64,000 bases of DNA from Paramarasmius palmivorus (lineage: Eukaryota > Basidiomycota > Agaricomycetes > Agaricales > Marasmiaceae). Position 1 is the first letter of the stretch; each line of letters starts with the position of its first letter. The notes beneath the pieces are model-generated. The model was not told the origin of the DNA. It saw only the letters and a program-made list of their open reading frames with translations, and searched no databases. A program made the translations under genes and the position numbers. The DNA is taken from contig JAYKXP010000100.1 of the NCBI GenBank assembly GCA_037176845.1, positions 62,001 through 126,000 of the forward strand, written 5' to 3'. Of the stretch, positions 10,468-22,616 are shown one piece after another.

Positions 10468-13051
10468 ATGGCGTCAAATTCCACCCTGAAGACTCTAAAC
10501 TACCAAACAAAGTCTGAGTTTCCCAACAACTCTCGGAAGAACGACCCAACATGTCATCCTGGGCTGGGAACAGCGGAACTCGATGTACTACGACCGGCCC
10601 TGATGCACAGTATGGGCGTGGCAGTTCCAGAGGTTGAGATCGACTGGTTTCTCCAACACGCTATCCCTAGGTTCTCCCCGGAACGCAGATACGTCAGCGA
10701 TCTCCAGGTTCTGGGCAGCGTCATGACAGGGTTGAGAAGCAGCATTGTAAAGGGTCGATGGAAGTGGTACAAGAAGGATCCATCCAAAATGCAGGCGGGT
10801 GAAGATACCGTGTTCAAGCATATGGAAAGCATATCCGACGCGGTACTACAAGTTGGGAAGCAATTCCTCTCCAAAACCAAGTCTACATCTCGATTACGCT
10901 GTCTCTCGCGTCAAATCGGCAAATCCGAGATGGAGAATTCTAATTTCAAAGGCGACGCGAACCAGTTAATGGAGGAGACAACCGGTGCTGGAATGAAGGG
11001 AAAAAATGATTACTACATTGTGGATAGCGTTGTCAACTACGCGTTCAAAAAGTTGGACGACATTGAAACAGTCAATATCGTGCGTTGGCCATAATCCCAT
11101 TCGAGTTCACGAATACTTACACCGTTGCAGAATGTAGTACAACTCCTTGGAAATGCGGCTAGAATTCTTTTCATAGATCCCCTGCGTCGTTTCCGCTGGA
11201 GCGTCAGCGTTGAAAATACAACCATGCGTTTCTGGTTTCTTTCTCGATCAGTCTGCTTTGTCTCCAAGCCCTTTAACTTTGTGACCGTATGTCTACCCCT
11301 CCATCATTTGAGCCACAACACTCATTTCGATTTCTACTAGCAACACAAACCCTTCGTACATTTCCTGCTTGCAACATCATTCGCCAGCAAAACCGATCTT
11401 GGATACGACCCTACTGTCAGACGAACGGTAGTAACACGGGAAGGGAAGAACGCAGTCGTGTATGATTACATGATTTATGACACAAAGGAAGATCGCGAAA
11501 TATGGTACAGGACCGTCGGGGAGGTGATATCTAACTATCGTGCGCATCGTCTATTGGGTCGGGCCATCCGGGTATGGGTGGTCCAGGAGCTCAACAACAA
11601 AGGTGTTCCGTTTGGAAATAACCTCGTGCTGAAGGACTACTGGATAACGCTCGACTCCTTGACGGAGGGACAGATCCAGAGCAGGATTTTCGAAGCGGCA
11701 GCTAGGGCGCGGGGGAACAAAGAGTTCAAGAAATACTTCATGACCATTCTTCACGACACCATTGTTACAATCGATGGCGAGGAGGACTCTTCACCTCTAC
11801 ATCTGGGCGGGGAGGCGGTGCCTATGAAGTCGAGATTTTGTCTCAAGAAGGAGGCGGCGAGGAACGTTCCTCGCCCCCACATTGATTTTGTACACTCGGA
11901 ATCGACGGGTGGCAATGATGTGCCTGTACCTGAAGAGGAGGAAAGCGATAACGACGACCCTAAGCACGAGCACCATTTGTATGAACCGCGCAAGCACGCC
12001 CGGCTCGTTTTCAAGGAGGTTGGAACTTGCCTAAACATGATCAAGGATCAGAAAACTCTTTTCCGTTGCTTGATTGATGCCTTATGTGGTACGCGACTTT
12101 ATATATGACGCTACTTCCTCACTCACTTAAGTTATGTTTTAGGCTTGGAGACATTCTACGATGCACGATGGGTTCATCGTGATATATCCACAGGAAACCT
12201 ATTGCTATGCTACGACGACAACAAGCAGCCAATTTGCAAGATTTCGGATCTGGAATATGCACGTCCACATCTCTCGGAGGTACCTACTGGTGCTCCGGAG
12301 CTTGCACATAAGACGGTAAGTAATGCTAGAGTTGGGAACTTGTCAAAGCTGCTCACATTTTTCTCTTCAGGGAACCCCGGCATTTATGGCTGTCGAAGTG
12401 CAGCTGAAGGAACATCTCTTCTGCGAGCCTACTGACCCCTCAGCCGGCACGAAAGTCCCAGTTCTTCATAACTACCTTCACGACGTCGAGAGTGTCTGGT
12501 GGATCGCGATGTGGCATCTCTTTCACACCTATCCAGTACGGGAAGAGGACAGGTGCATCTCCAATGTTGCTGTAAAGAACATCAGAAAACAGCAGGAGAA
12601 GGCCCACGCCATATTTCCGGCCAGTGTCGACGGTTCCATGAAGCGGTGGTTCTTTGTCGAAAGGCTTTCGCACTACAAAGAAGGTACCAATATCTTGCTT
12701 CACAACCAATTGTTCTCGCGAACGATGGGTGTAGCTTTGCTGAAACTTCACGAATACTACAAACTCGTGGAAGTGCCAATTGAGAACACCTTAGAGCACG
12801 ACCTCTTCGCTGGGGTTCATAGAGCGATGGTTCCCTTTTTCGAGCAGGCGCGAGATGTTGGAGTTGAAGTGGAGTACAGCGAATATTTCCGAAGACGAAC
12901 AAGGGCGGAAGCGGCAAAGAAGGATGACAGCGCTGTAGGCCAAGCAGTCGCAGGAGGTTCTGGGGTTACAGTCCGTGCTGGAGTCAAAGGCAAGAAGCGG
13001 ACGCAAACAGATGCTGAATTGGGTACCAGTTCACACAAACGACGGAAGTAA
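10468..13051 (+). CDS. FunK1-type (fungal-specific) protein kinase, copy 2
   Basis: Five exons with the same boundaries as the upstream copy: 10468-11079, 11131-11286, 11341-12088, 12143-12315 and 12371-13051. Protein and even intron sequence are closely similar to copy 1, so this is a tandem duplicate. Catalytic features are kept: W-V-H-R-D-I-S-T-G-N, K-I-S-D-L-E-Y-A, G-T-P-A-F-M-A and L-H-D-V-E-S-V-W-W-I. The acidic linker in the middle and the C-terminal tail are shorter than in copy 1, and the tail ends S-S-H-K-R-R-K. No frameshift or stop was seen, so both copies look functional. The role is as for copy 1 and the substrate is unknown. Confidence 0.88.
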
Positions 13052-14093
13052 TTCGTTTTTCTGTCGTAATGCATTGTATTACTAGTTGCTGTATAATTGC
13101 TTTATCTTGTAGCTATAGATATGTACATGCGCGTCTAATGCCCAGAAGGATTCGGGAATCAGTACGGAAGGAGTAAGGATTTGTGCACATGCTTAATATA
13201 TACGTCTAGTCGAGCATCGCACTTGGTAATCTCGAGATATTCTAGGGAGCCACAGTAATCATGACTGTCGTTATGAGAACCGAATTGGAAGTGAATGCCA
13301 TGGACATGCATCGTCCTGAAGCATAATCAGAAGTATCACTGAAGGATGATAACAGGTCGAGCCTTCGAGGCATGCTTCACCGGCACCAATGGTTTCCTAC
13401 GTGTTTGTTCAGACCATCTTCGCACATTAGGCTTCAGATACACTCACCACGATCCTTATAATAGATGCTTTCTCCATCTGTCTTCTCTAGGTATTTCCCT
13501 TGACCTCTGGGGTACCATTATTCATAGCAACGGCGGCGGCCTTGGTTTCGAATTCGTTGATATTTTTGAACGACTCTGCTCAGCGTTGGAACGACCTTGC
13601 ACCGAAATTCTGGGCTGAAAGGAAGAGCCCAAACCCGGAAGGATCTTCAGTATGAACAGGAAAACATGAAACGGAGCGGAGACTTAGAGGGACTGTGGCA
13701 GTGGTCATGGTAGTGAAGAGGGCCAAGGAGCGTGGGCGTCTACGCCTATTCGTGTTCTTATCACTCCGTGTTCCGCTGTTCCATTTCTGAAGAGTCAACT
13801 TCACTGAGATCCGACAATTGGGCACTCGTACTAGGTAACCAATACCATGAGAAAAGGGAGTAAAGTGAACGCGAGTACAGGAATCAGAATCATATTACAA
13901 CACTTATGTGGTAAAGTACAACAAAGATGCATGGTTGAAAATACAACACGGTGAGCTCGAGGACAAAAAAAGCACGCAACGAAGGAATCGTAATCCAGAA
14001 ATATAACCCAAAGCTGAAGTGCGAAGGAAAGAATCCGTGAAAGATGAGAGCAAAAGTTCGTGTAAGGAAAATGGTGTTTTAGCAGGTCCATGT
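13052..14093. other. Intergenic, no gene seen
   Basis: About 1 kb after the second kinase gene. Short open frames on both strands lack any family signal. 13390-13490 resembles 6500-6600, as if part of a duplication unit that once included a further copy. Nothing else was recognised. Confidence 0.5.
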
Positions 14094-15022
14094 CTAGGAG
14101 GCTTCGCGGTTCCGAGTTATCTCTCCAGACTGAGAATACCTCGGTGGTTGTGTAGGCGCCACGGCACTAGCAGCAGATTCAGCAGGCGGTGCAGACGCAT
14201 CAGCATCCCGAATAGCCTCTCTTCGAGTCGGTTGGAGCTCTACGGCTTCCTCACTCTGGGATTGCCGTACCCTCTGCATTGCCCTGACACCCAGCACATC
14301 CACATAAACCGGAGGCCCGCCATTTTTATCATATGGAGGTAACTCCCCATCGTCATCTCCATCCCAATCTCTTTCTCCTCCGTCAACCCTACGACCTCTA
14401 GAGTCTATACCTGCCGCTGTTGTCCTAAGCCGTCCAACCCTACGAGGCTCAAACAAATGAGGAGCGTAACGATCCCCACCGTCTGGTGTGTACGCGGCAG
14501 GTAGCTCTGCGAGATGGTACGGTAGTGTCGAAGCGCTTAACGCATGAACGGGCAATCCTGTCGTACGAGGAAACCTCTGTCTCTCTCCGTTGCCTTCTGT
14601 CATGGACCGACGACGATTTTGTCTTGAGCGGCGGAAGAACTGAGAAACTGGTACGCCTTGCTGCCGAAGGCGAAGAATCCTTCGGGACACGAAAGACAAA
14701 ATGAGCAGGAATGCACATGCGAGGAAGAGAAACTCGAGGATAGACTATTGTGATTGAAAAACGGAGATTAGATCCGCTATTGTTGAGATCCTGATATATA
14801 TCTTACCCTCGCAGTATCGCTCCTGCTCTCTTGTTCCTGCTGCTCTGGTGTCGGAGGCATGGGTGACCCAGAGGGGAAAAAAGGAGGTTGAGAAGTCGTC
14901 GACGAAGCGACTGATGATGAAGGAGGAGCACTTGAAACTCCTGATTCAGTAACACTTGTACTTGACGAGAAAGTGGATGTAGTTGTCGAGGCTTGACGGC
15001 CTACGATATCGAGCGCAACCAT
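14094..15022 (-). CDS. Single-pass membrane protein with Pro-Tyr-rich cytosolic tail
   Basis: Two exons, 15022-14807 and 14744-14094 (62-nt intron), giving 288 aa. Residues 1-72 are Ser/Thr-rich with no clear signal peptide. A single membrane segment (I-L-E-F-L-F-L-A-C-A-F-L-L-I-L-S-F-V) starts exon 2 and is followed by a basic stop-transfer stretch (S-R-R-I-L-R-L-R). The long tail contains G-E-L-P-P-Y-D-K-N-G-G-P-P-V-Y and T-Q-P-P-R-Y-S. Many fungal proteins have this layout: a short outer Ser/Thr domain, one helix, and a tail with PPxY-like motifs that can bind WW-domain ubiquitin ligases. The function is unknown. The same tail motif recurs in the gene at 17900-18550 on the other strand. 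Confidence 0.7.
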
Positions 15023-15195
15023 CTTGATTTCTGCGAATGTCGTGGAAGTAGACAGGCCACAGAGATGGCTGACAGCCACGCGAATTGGGGACTAGGGCAT
15101 GGAATGATGAAGTAAAAAGGCAACCTGTAAAAACGGCGCAGTTCCTCCGGGTTCCTTGACACGTGACCATTTCCAGGTTTTTCCGGTCGTCCATT

Positions 15196-15524
15196 ATGAG
15201 GGCGACACAAATTCTCTGGAAATCTGGCCGTTCAGCATGGAAGGGTCCTTATTTCGTCGCTTTTCCTAATCTTAAGGAAGCACAAGATCACAGGGTTGCG
15301 ATAAAGACACAGGCAAGGAGCTGCACGGTTTTACCAAACTTTGTTGGGTGCGTAATGACCTTTTTTGTCAGTCTCTAACATAGTTCTGACGGTGGATTAG
15401 GGTGAAGTTCCTCGTTCATAACGGAAAGGACTACATTCCAGTGCTCATAACGCCTGAGATGGTGGGACACAAGCTGGGAGAGTTTAGTCACACGAAGAAG
15501 CCCTTGCGGTACAACAAAAAGTAG
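15196..15524 (+). CDS. RSM19: Mitochondrial small ribosomal subunit protein uS19m
   Basis: Two exons, 15196-15347 and 15401-15524 (53-nt intron, GTGCGT...TTAG), giving 91 aa, the usual length of the yeast protein Rsm19. Family-typical blocks are [10 protein letters not shown] near the start, [14 protein letters not shown] in the middle, and [19 protein letters not shown] and T-K-K-P-L-R-Y in exon 2. It is a component of the head of the mitoribosomal small subunit and acts in the matrix. No long targeting presequence is present, which is normal for this small basic protein. The ATG is the only one that gives a complete N-terminus. Confidence 0.95.
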
Positions 15525-15551
15525 AGGTGTGTAAGACGATTTCGAAAGTCA

Positions 15552-15761
15552 TTAGGACGCGTTTCTGACTCGCAGAAGATAGGAAGCGTGCTTCACACTT
15601 GTACTTGTATATTCCTCATAATCTAGTCCACGAATCTTCAACTCCAAGTCCTTGTTCGTTGCGACTTTCAGATGACATAAGTACTCTCTTCCACGACGTG
15701 TCGAAGGACGCATGGAAACAGACATAGGGATGTCTCTCCTATACTCGCTCAGCTCAAGCAT
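15552..15761 (-). CDS. Possible short hypothetical protein (weak)
   Basis: A complete 69-codon frame with ATG at 15759-15761 and an in-frame stop just upstream. It is rich in charged residues and ends L-L-R-V-R-N-A-S. No family was recognised. It overlaps an equally open + strand frame beginning near 15727 (M-S-L-L-Y-S-L-S-S-S-S-I-A-R-H-L-L-R), which looks like a mitochondrial targeting sequence. At most one of the two is likely to be real. Confidence 0.15.
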   Translation of the reverse strand: MLELSEYRRDIPMSVSMRPSTRRGREYLCHLKVATNKDLELKIRGLDYEEYTSTSVKHASYLLRVRNAS

Positions 15762-17799
15762 TGCCCGTCATCTCCTCCGAACGCCTACTCCAAGGCAACG
15801 TAGCTCCATGGGTAAGGTCACTTTATGATCATCTACTAGGGAATGAGACTAAGCACATCTTCCAAGTCCCAGGTTTCGGTGGCCTTGATGAACCCCTAAA
15901 CAGCTTGATATTATCCTTTTGGCACGTCCTGTTGATATCATGCATCACTCGTCATGGCCAACGGCAAAGGATTACGGCCCATACAGAGGACAGAACTTCC
16001 CAACAAGCCAGTTGTTTCCGAGGGCATTAGAATGCATAACGAAGTGAGTATTGGTATCTTCCAGACTCGGAAGCTCTGTCCCTGACGATACCGTTTCAGC
16101 TCGGTGGAGTATTGACGAGTGAGTTACACGTCCAGCTGCCTTAATAAGACTTTTTCTGATATTTGGTACTACTTTGTTAGAACCCGGAAATATGATACTG
16201 TCAGTAGGGCAGTTTGCGACAGCTTCCGGTGGGTGTCACCCAGACTAGACTAGAACGACTACTGAGTCTGTTCTAGCATTCTCGAGCACGGTCGAACGTA
16301 GTCCTCGTACCACCATTGAGGATGTGCTCGGGAGTGATGTCTACCTGCTTCAGATACCACTCGGCACGAAACTCGTCTTGGCAATACCACCATGAACTTG
16401 GCCACCAGTGCCATCGAACTTCGTATCCGCGACCCCGGTTGGGATACGTCCAGAAGCTCGGAAGTCGGGCATTATGCGTTGCTTGGCCTATAGACTAACT
16501 CCTATGTCCACACATGTCCTCGAGGAGGCAAGTCAGTCTTCCTTCTCGAAGGTGCAAGTACCGAGATGCGCAGCTTTCAGACAATCCTCGGCGAGTTCTA
16601 CGTATAAATCAATGCCTCCCCGAATGCGTAGTCATTCCGATAATGTCTTACACACCAAGCATTCCTCGTACGCTTCGCATTACCCCAGGCACCGAGGAAA
16701 CGATGTATGTCCGCCTTCCGACCCGTCTAATATCCACCCTGACATTTCATTTTGCAGCTCTATTTTCTGCAAAGCTGGCTATTCCACGGCTCTCCTTGCA
16801 TAAGCATGTATTAGTAGGCTCTCCACGTCCTTCGGGCCATGCGCATTCTGCCTGCCTATCTGTGTTGCGGCTTTGTCATTGCACCACTACCCACCACTAC
16901 CACCTACCAAACCAGGAAGCTGGTGACGTTGAAGAACATTCCTGGGGTGTCACCGAATAACATTCTTCCCCATCTATACTTCGGTTCACCGTGCGCCTTT
17001 AGAACCGCTCACAAATTTGGCTGAACTCGAGTACGAGATGCTTTAAGCGACCTATTCTTGGTTTTTGGTGATTCGAGGAAGCAGTGTCAATGAAACTTCC
17101 CGAAGCCACCTCACAAATCAGAATGCTTGGGTCTTCCGCAGCCAATTCCTCGAGTAGAGCTCCATCCTCGCTTGGACTCTTCGCCAGTGGTGAAAGTATG
17201 GGTTTCGACCGCGCTACTAGGGACTATACCCCCTCGCACTTTCCTACACCCCGAATTCGAGATGATAGGACTCGATGCGACCAAGAATACCTCTCCATGT
17301 ATGATAATTACGTCCATTCCATCTCACCCCCTTTGAGCTGATGTTCTAATAGGCTCATATGATCAATTCTCGCCACGTCGAAGGCCCTGGTGGGAGGCAA
17401 CGGCTGATACTTCACTCGCGATGCGATTAATCGCGGATCTCGAAAGGAATATATTTCCATCGTGTCTTGGAATGTCCAAACCGTGCCTACCCAACACATC
17501 GAACGCTGCCAAGTGACATACCGATTGTCAATGATTTGCCACCATCAATGTCACCTGGCCTGTCCGCTACATACCCACTGGGGCGTATCTGCCACTTGCT
17601 TTACCTGGGAGTACCGTGTATCTGTCCGTTTCCGTTGGAGATGATGTTTTCACCAATATCGTCACCAATCTATTTTCTTCCCATCCGCAGGACCTACGTG
17701 GAGTAAGAGTCGGTGAAGCGGCACGGAAAGTAGGTGGGGTAAAGAAGGACTTCGTTGGTACACGTGCCTCCCAGAACGGAATTCACTTCCTGGAATAGG
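15727..17799 (+). other. Unresolved region with exon-like segments (possible gene or pseudogene)
   Basis: Several protein-like segments can be read on the + strand, but in changing frames. They include a start with a mitochondrial-presequence look (about 15727-15813), E-L-P-N-K-P-V-V-S-E-G-I-R-M near 16000, T-T-I-E-D-V-L-G-S-D-V-Y-L-L-Q-I-P-L-G near 16300-16390, and G-A-Y-L-P-L-A-L-P-G-S-T-V-Y-L-S-V-S-V-G near 17580-17640, ending at TAG 17797-17799. Plausible GT-AG introns join some of them (for example GTATGA...TAATAG at about 17299-17351), but I could not obtain one continuous frame, and stops interrupt others. No known family was recognised. It may be a many-exon gene, a decayed gene, or chance. 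Confidence 0.3.
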
Positions 17800-17899
17800 C
17801 AATTAAAAGATCTGGACTGATCTTAGGCTTCGTGTCCTCGTCCCATATATACCTGTGCAGGTTCCTCAATCAACCTCCTTCCTCACATACCCGAAAAGT

Positions 17900-18550
17900 A
17901 TGAATCACACTCGAACCCCATCTCCCACAACCATCCTAGCTGGGAAGGACTTTCCGTCCCCAGTGTTGACGTCGGCACCGATACCCGGTAAGCCCGCGTC
18001 CCGCTTTCGTCGCGCGATACGACTTGGTGGTGTATTCGGGCGGACGCGATCGTCAAACAAGACGACCTCTACTATCACACAGACTATTGCAGTCGAACAA
18101 TCAATTGAAGAACCCACGTATCACGACGTGTCATGTTCGACACATCCTAGTGACGCGGTCACACACAACGCGAACTCTACATCTGCTACCACAACCCCGT
18201 CATCATCATCATCAACGTCACCCCAACGACCACCGCCACGACGAGCAGTACGGCCGCGTGCTGCTGATATATTCGAGGGAGGCCGTCGGTATGACTGGGG
18301 TGTGGAACGAGATTGGGATATAGGCGAAATGATTGAGGGGAGTGAAGGCGTGGATGACAGGGAAGGGGAGCTACCACAGTACGACAAGCATGGTCGTCCA
18401 CCAAAGTACGGAGAACTGTCGGATATTGGAAGGCAAGGGGAACACAGAGGACAGGTTGCAGAGGGGACAAGAACAGGACATACGGCCGAGTTTCCACCGA
18501 GAACACCACCGCCCAGATACTCGACAGAGTTCACTACCATAACTTCATGA
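17900..18550 (+). CDS. Disordered protein with Pro-Tyr-rich tail, related to the 14.1-15.0 kb gene
   Basis: Open frame of 216 codons from ATG 17900; an acceptor-like GTGCAG at 17855-17860 means an upstream exon is possible. The protein is Ser/Thr/Pro-rich and low in hydrophobic residues. The distinctive part is G-E-L-P-Q-Y-D-K-H-G-R-P-P-K-Y followed near the end by T-P-P-P-R-Y-S. This matches the tail of the gene at 14094-15022 (G-E-L-P-P-Y-D-K-N-G, P-P-R-Y-S). The other gene has a membrane helix just before its tail, so a helix in an unseen first exon is possible here. PPxY-like motifs suggest a WW-domain partner, by inference only. Confidence 0.55.
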   Translation: MNHTRTPSPTTILAGKDFPSPVLTSAPIPGKPASRFRRAIRLGGVFGRTRSSNKTTSTITQTIAVEQSIEEPTYHDVSCSTHPSDAVTHNANSTSATTTPSSSSSTSPQRPPPRRAVRPRAADIFEGGRRYDWGVERDWDIGEMIEGSEGVDDREGELPQYDKHGRPPKYGELSDIGRQGEHRGQVAEGTRTGHTAEFPPRTPPPRYSTEFTTITS

Positions 18551-19453
18551 CACCCTTATCTATCTTCTTCCGTCGTGCATATTCTATTTATTCACTCATT
18601 GGACATCCCCATCACTGTCGATTGTCGTCTTGTTGGTACGGCATCTTTCATGCATGATCACGATACTTCCATGCTAAATTATACTCCCTGGACATTATAG
18701 TGGATGTACATATACTTTTGACACGAATATTGTCTATCACAAACGAGTGAGAAGCACCCAAGCTCTTAGGTTTGCTTCCGGGTCGAAGAATTGCGAAATG
18801 GGACAGACTCAGGGCCGATTCAGGGATACTCTCAACGCCTTGCTTTCATCTTGCTTTCAACTCCCAATTCGTCTGAAGAAAAGTTCTGAAACGATGCATC
18901 CGAATGATGGAAGCGAAATTCGGAGCTTACAGTGATGATCACGGTCGTCATAAGCAAAGGCTAGACCTTCGAATGAGAAATTTCTGGCCCATCCATCGAG
19001 GGGGAAGGAATGTAAGCATCTTTGAGCTCTACATGCCATAATTCTAGCTGAATAACTCTCATCGCGCAGGGTCGAAACACCGAATCGGGTAGACAATAGC
19101 GGTGGCATGTGCGCACAGCCACTAACACGTTGCAAAAACGTCCTCCTCCATCAAAAATTTCTGCCCCATTTGGTAACGACTTGAGACAAGGTCCCAAGGA
19201 CAATGCAAGCCACTGTGGCAGTCATATTGGGCCTTCGACCATGGAAAATCCCTAGGGTATTTAACTGGAGAGTGGGCATTCTGCGCGAATCAACCACCCA
19301 CGCCCGCACTTTCGTTCTTCCTATTTATCGCAACTCAGACCGTAGGGTCTGCTGTTATTCAGTGTCTACTGCACCACAACACATTACTATCCGCCTTCGT
19401 GCTGTTACCTTCCTGTCTTTCCCCACATAAACTTATCCGCAAACCCTCGCAGG
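18551..19453. other. Intergenic, no gene seen
   Basis: About 0.9 kb of sequence with only short, family-less open frames on both strands. It is likely the terminator region of the previous gene and the promoter of the next. Confidence 0.5.
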
Positions 19454-20889
19454 ATGGTAAACGATATCCCATACACTCCGACCGCGCAAGGCACAAGGAG
19501 AACGAAAATCGATCATTTGGTCAACCTTCAGTGGCACCAGATGCTCGCACAGTCTTACAAAAATGCCAGGGAGTACCAAGAAGTATGCGGTACCCATAGC
19601 TATAACCAAGATAGGGACAGTGACTCTAGCGACGTGAGTTCTCTGGCTTCTTCCCTGTCGTGATTTAACCACTCACTCGAACTCAGCCAACCGCAGTCTC
19701 GGGGCAGTTTAACGAATCTCAACAACTAGTTGAGAGCTACCTCGAATACTTGAATGGTTTGCCACGCAAATCATCCGTCCGAAATCCTGCCAGAAAGGTT
19801 CCCAATGTCGAGGAGGAACTTGAGATCCCTAAGGCTGCAGTCTGTGCGGCCGTTAACGAGAGCGATACACCTTCTACTATACCTTCTACACCCCGATCCA
19901 CCCGTCGCTGGCGTCGCTACCTCTCCATCGACTCTGCTACCGCTGTCTCCCCAATCAAGCTCTGGGCATCTGCCCGAAAACGTACCCTTTCCTTATCCGA
20001 AATCAGTCTTAACCGCCGGCCCGCGGCAATCTTTGCACGCTTTCGCCGTCGTGACTCGAATGCGAAGGTTCCTACGGTTGATTTGGGTTCCAATGGATCT
20101 GGGAAACATAGACCTCTTACAAGAGTTGCCTCCGCACCCAAGCTCAACACACCCGCTCCTGCTCAAGATACTACGCCGGCGCCGGCTCCGGCACCTCCAG
20201 CCAAGAAGGCACGACGATTGACTGTAGACGAGGGACAGCTCTCTACCGCACGTGCCAGAAGGGCAGAGTTCAACGCTGCGAGCAAGCCGGCCACCCCGAA
20301 CTCTACCCTTAGCACTGGCAATGCATCGAGTGTGCAGGCTTCTTCAAATTTGCCGGCTGCGATGCCAGGAAGCCAGCCTCGCGGGCGTAGAGCTTCAGCT
20401 TTCCCGCTCCAGCTTGCACCAGACGTGGAACCCGAGCCATACGTATTGGCGGTACGGGCTCCCGAATCAATGCTGCTCCCTTCATCGGTGCAAAAAACCA
20501 TGGTAAGGTTCCCAAATTCCGTTCGAAGGACGCCATTACCAGAAAACATGTATCCTGATTCTGGCTATTCAACTCGACGCTCCCTTCCCCTATCCTCAGC
20601 CAGCTCGACGGCTGCATGCGACGCTACATCTGACTTGATTGATGATCAAGACCAGGAATTGATAGTCGAGCGTTGGTGGGTCGTTGCTGTGGTCCTTGCA
20701 CTGTTAATCCTTTCCGTGCTGTTTGTCATCGGTATTTGTCTCGCTGCAGTCCCAGTTTGGGCCGTCTGCGCGCCGTGTGGGTGGGTACATGGACTTCTGT
20801 TCAAGTTGTCAATGTATGTTCGACTTGGAGTTACCGTCTCATCCGAACAGGATCACAACAATACCCAGAAAACTCGCAGGATTCGCTAA
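19454..20889 (+). CDS. Single-pass membrane protein, unknown function
   Basis: Two exons, 19454-19633 and 19687-20889 (53-nt intron GTGAGT...CTCAG), giving 460 aa. The first 60 residues are polar with a helical start. The long middle is disordered and basic, with R-R-W-R-R-Y-L-S, R-K-R-T-L-S-L-S-E and K-K-A-R-R-L-T patches (possible phosphorylation sites) and an Ala-Pro run. One strong membrane segment lies near the C-terminus (W-W-V-V-A-V-V-L-A-L-L-I-L-S-V-L-F-V-I-G), after an acidic D-D-Q-D-Q-E-L. This is a tail-anchored-like layout with the bulk probably cytosolic. A further intron near 20815 would replace the last residues, so the very end is uncertain. No family was recognised. Confidence 0.65.
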
Positions 20890-22616
20890 TCGGTTCCCCA
20901 TATCCCCTTCGCGTACGCTGCTTTCTTTTTGCTTTTTTATTTCCACTTTCACCGGACACTCACATCCTCTCGTTTTTGTCGTGCTTGAGATGCACATTCA
21001 CGCTCCTTGACTTTTTTTCATCTTCCAAGCCCTTCTTTTGCCTTCATTGTTGTACGAGGTTCTCGGATTAGCCGAAGACGTTGGGCAATAATGCCTATCT
21101 CGCACCAAACGTATTTCCGTCCAAGCATTAACTGCCGTTCCTTTAGCTTTGTTATGCTCTCTCGCTCTCTATATGCTTTCGCGCTTTGTCGTTATCAACA
21201 AATGTTTACTATGTACATAAGTACTATATGTAATTCATGCACTAGGATACCACAATAAATTCCCTTTGAATCTCAGAACATTTGAGTGCACAGCACTAGA
21301 CACGATCATCATAAGTTCCCGGAGGAAATGTAGTATCGCCTGTCAATAACACCAGTGCTTACGCGTTGAATGTGGGTTCAGGTAGGTTTATTAGATCAAG
21401 TATCGTTCCACAGGCTATTCGGCTTATCCACTCGCTGAGAAAAGCTGTACTTTTCAGTTGTCAAGTAAAGAAAGCAGATGTGATTCACATTCCATCTGTA
21501 TTAAATCTCCGTTAGATAACCTGAATTACATATAGTGAAACAACACTTGACGAGCACGGTCGATTTGAATCGTGTAGTTGTGACTCAGAAATCCGTATGA
21601 GATGTTATCTGCGTTCAAGGAATAGTGAGCTCGGACCGTAATTATGAGGACGACGGCTGCAAATGCTTTTCACAGCTCACATCTCGGCTATGGATAGACA
21701 ACTCGTAAAAACCCATGCAGTCGTACGCGACAACAATCAGCTGCATTTCACCTATCCCGTCTGCCGTATAAGATTCTATCACATTGCGCGAGTCCGAATA
21801 GAATGAGATGCCAGTGAGCAAGAATCGTGACGAAATAGGAAAGCTTCATGCGACGCGCCTCATTCCAGACTTCAGACAATTTAAAAACCAGAAAATGGAT
21901 TGTTCAACGAAGCATTAAGAATTGACATGCTCGAAAGGAGATACAGTGCTCACTCGCGCTACATCCTGTGTCTGTTATTGCGTGTTTTCTTATTCCAGGC
22001 TATACCCTTTGAGAAAACCTGCGTGATCAATCTCGAGAGAAGAGTAAAGCTGTTAGGAAACGTTGGGTAGATGGGTACCGCTCAAAACCTAACACTGAAT
22101 CGTAGAATCCTAAGATGCGAAAAGGGAGACTGAGTGTCAACTTTACCATGATGATATATGGAAGCACTCACATCGTCTCCAGGGCCTCCCAAGCTAGCTG
22201 TTCAACCTTTTTAAGCATTCTTCCTGATCGTGCGATCATCATGGAGAATCCGAAGCCTTCGACTCTCGGAACGGGAAAACCTACCGGCAAAACATACGCC
22301 ACAGAGTATTCATTCAAGCCTTCAAGAATTCGTACTCTACAACAGAATGTTAAGCCCAGGATAGCCGTAGGTCGCACAGGAGCTCCATGGCATCGTGTCG
22401 GTGTAGAGGTCAAGTGGTGGTGGTTCGACGTCAAGATTCAGGGTCCTTTTGATGGGCACGACAGCAATAGTTTCCGATCCTTATCCACGTGCTTCCTATT
22501 CTCACTACTACATATGTAACGCCCATTGTCAAAGGACTCGGGCGTTCGGTTTCTTCTATCCCCTTGCTCCCATCTATCATCTGCTTCACCCTGTTCTCTC
22601 TTTAAACCTCGAATAA
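20890..22616. other. Intergenic, no gene seen
   Basis: About 1.7 kb. Open frames here (for example 22115-22519 on + and its antisense) show no domain and no consistent splicing. I see no RNA gene. The last few hundred bases are pyrimidine-rich (CT stretches just before ATG 22617), as is common in fungal promoters. Confidence 0.5.

Noticed and set aside
22115..22519. 134-codon + strand frame before the IML2-like gene
   Set aside because: No domain, no clear start context, and an equally long antisense frame; it lies in the likely promoter.
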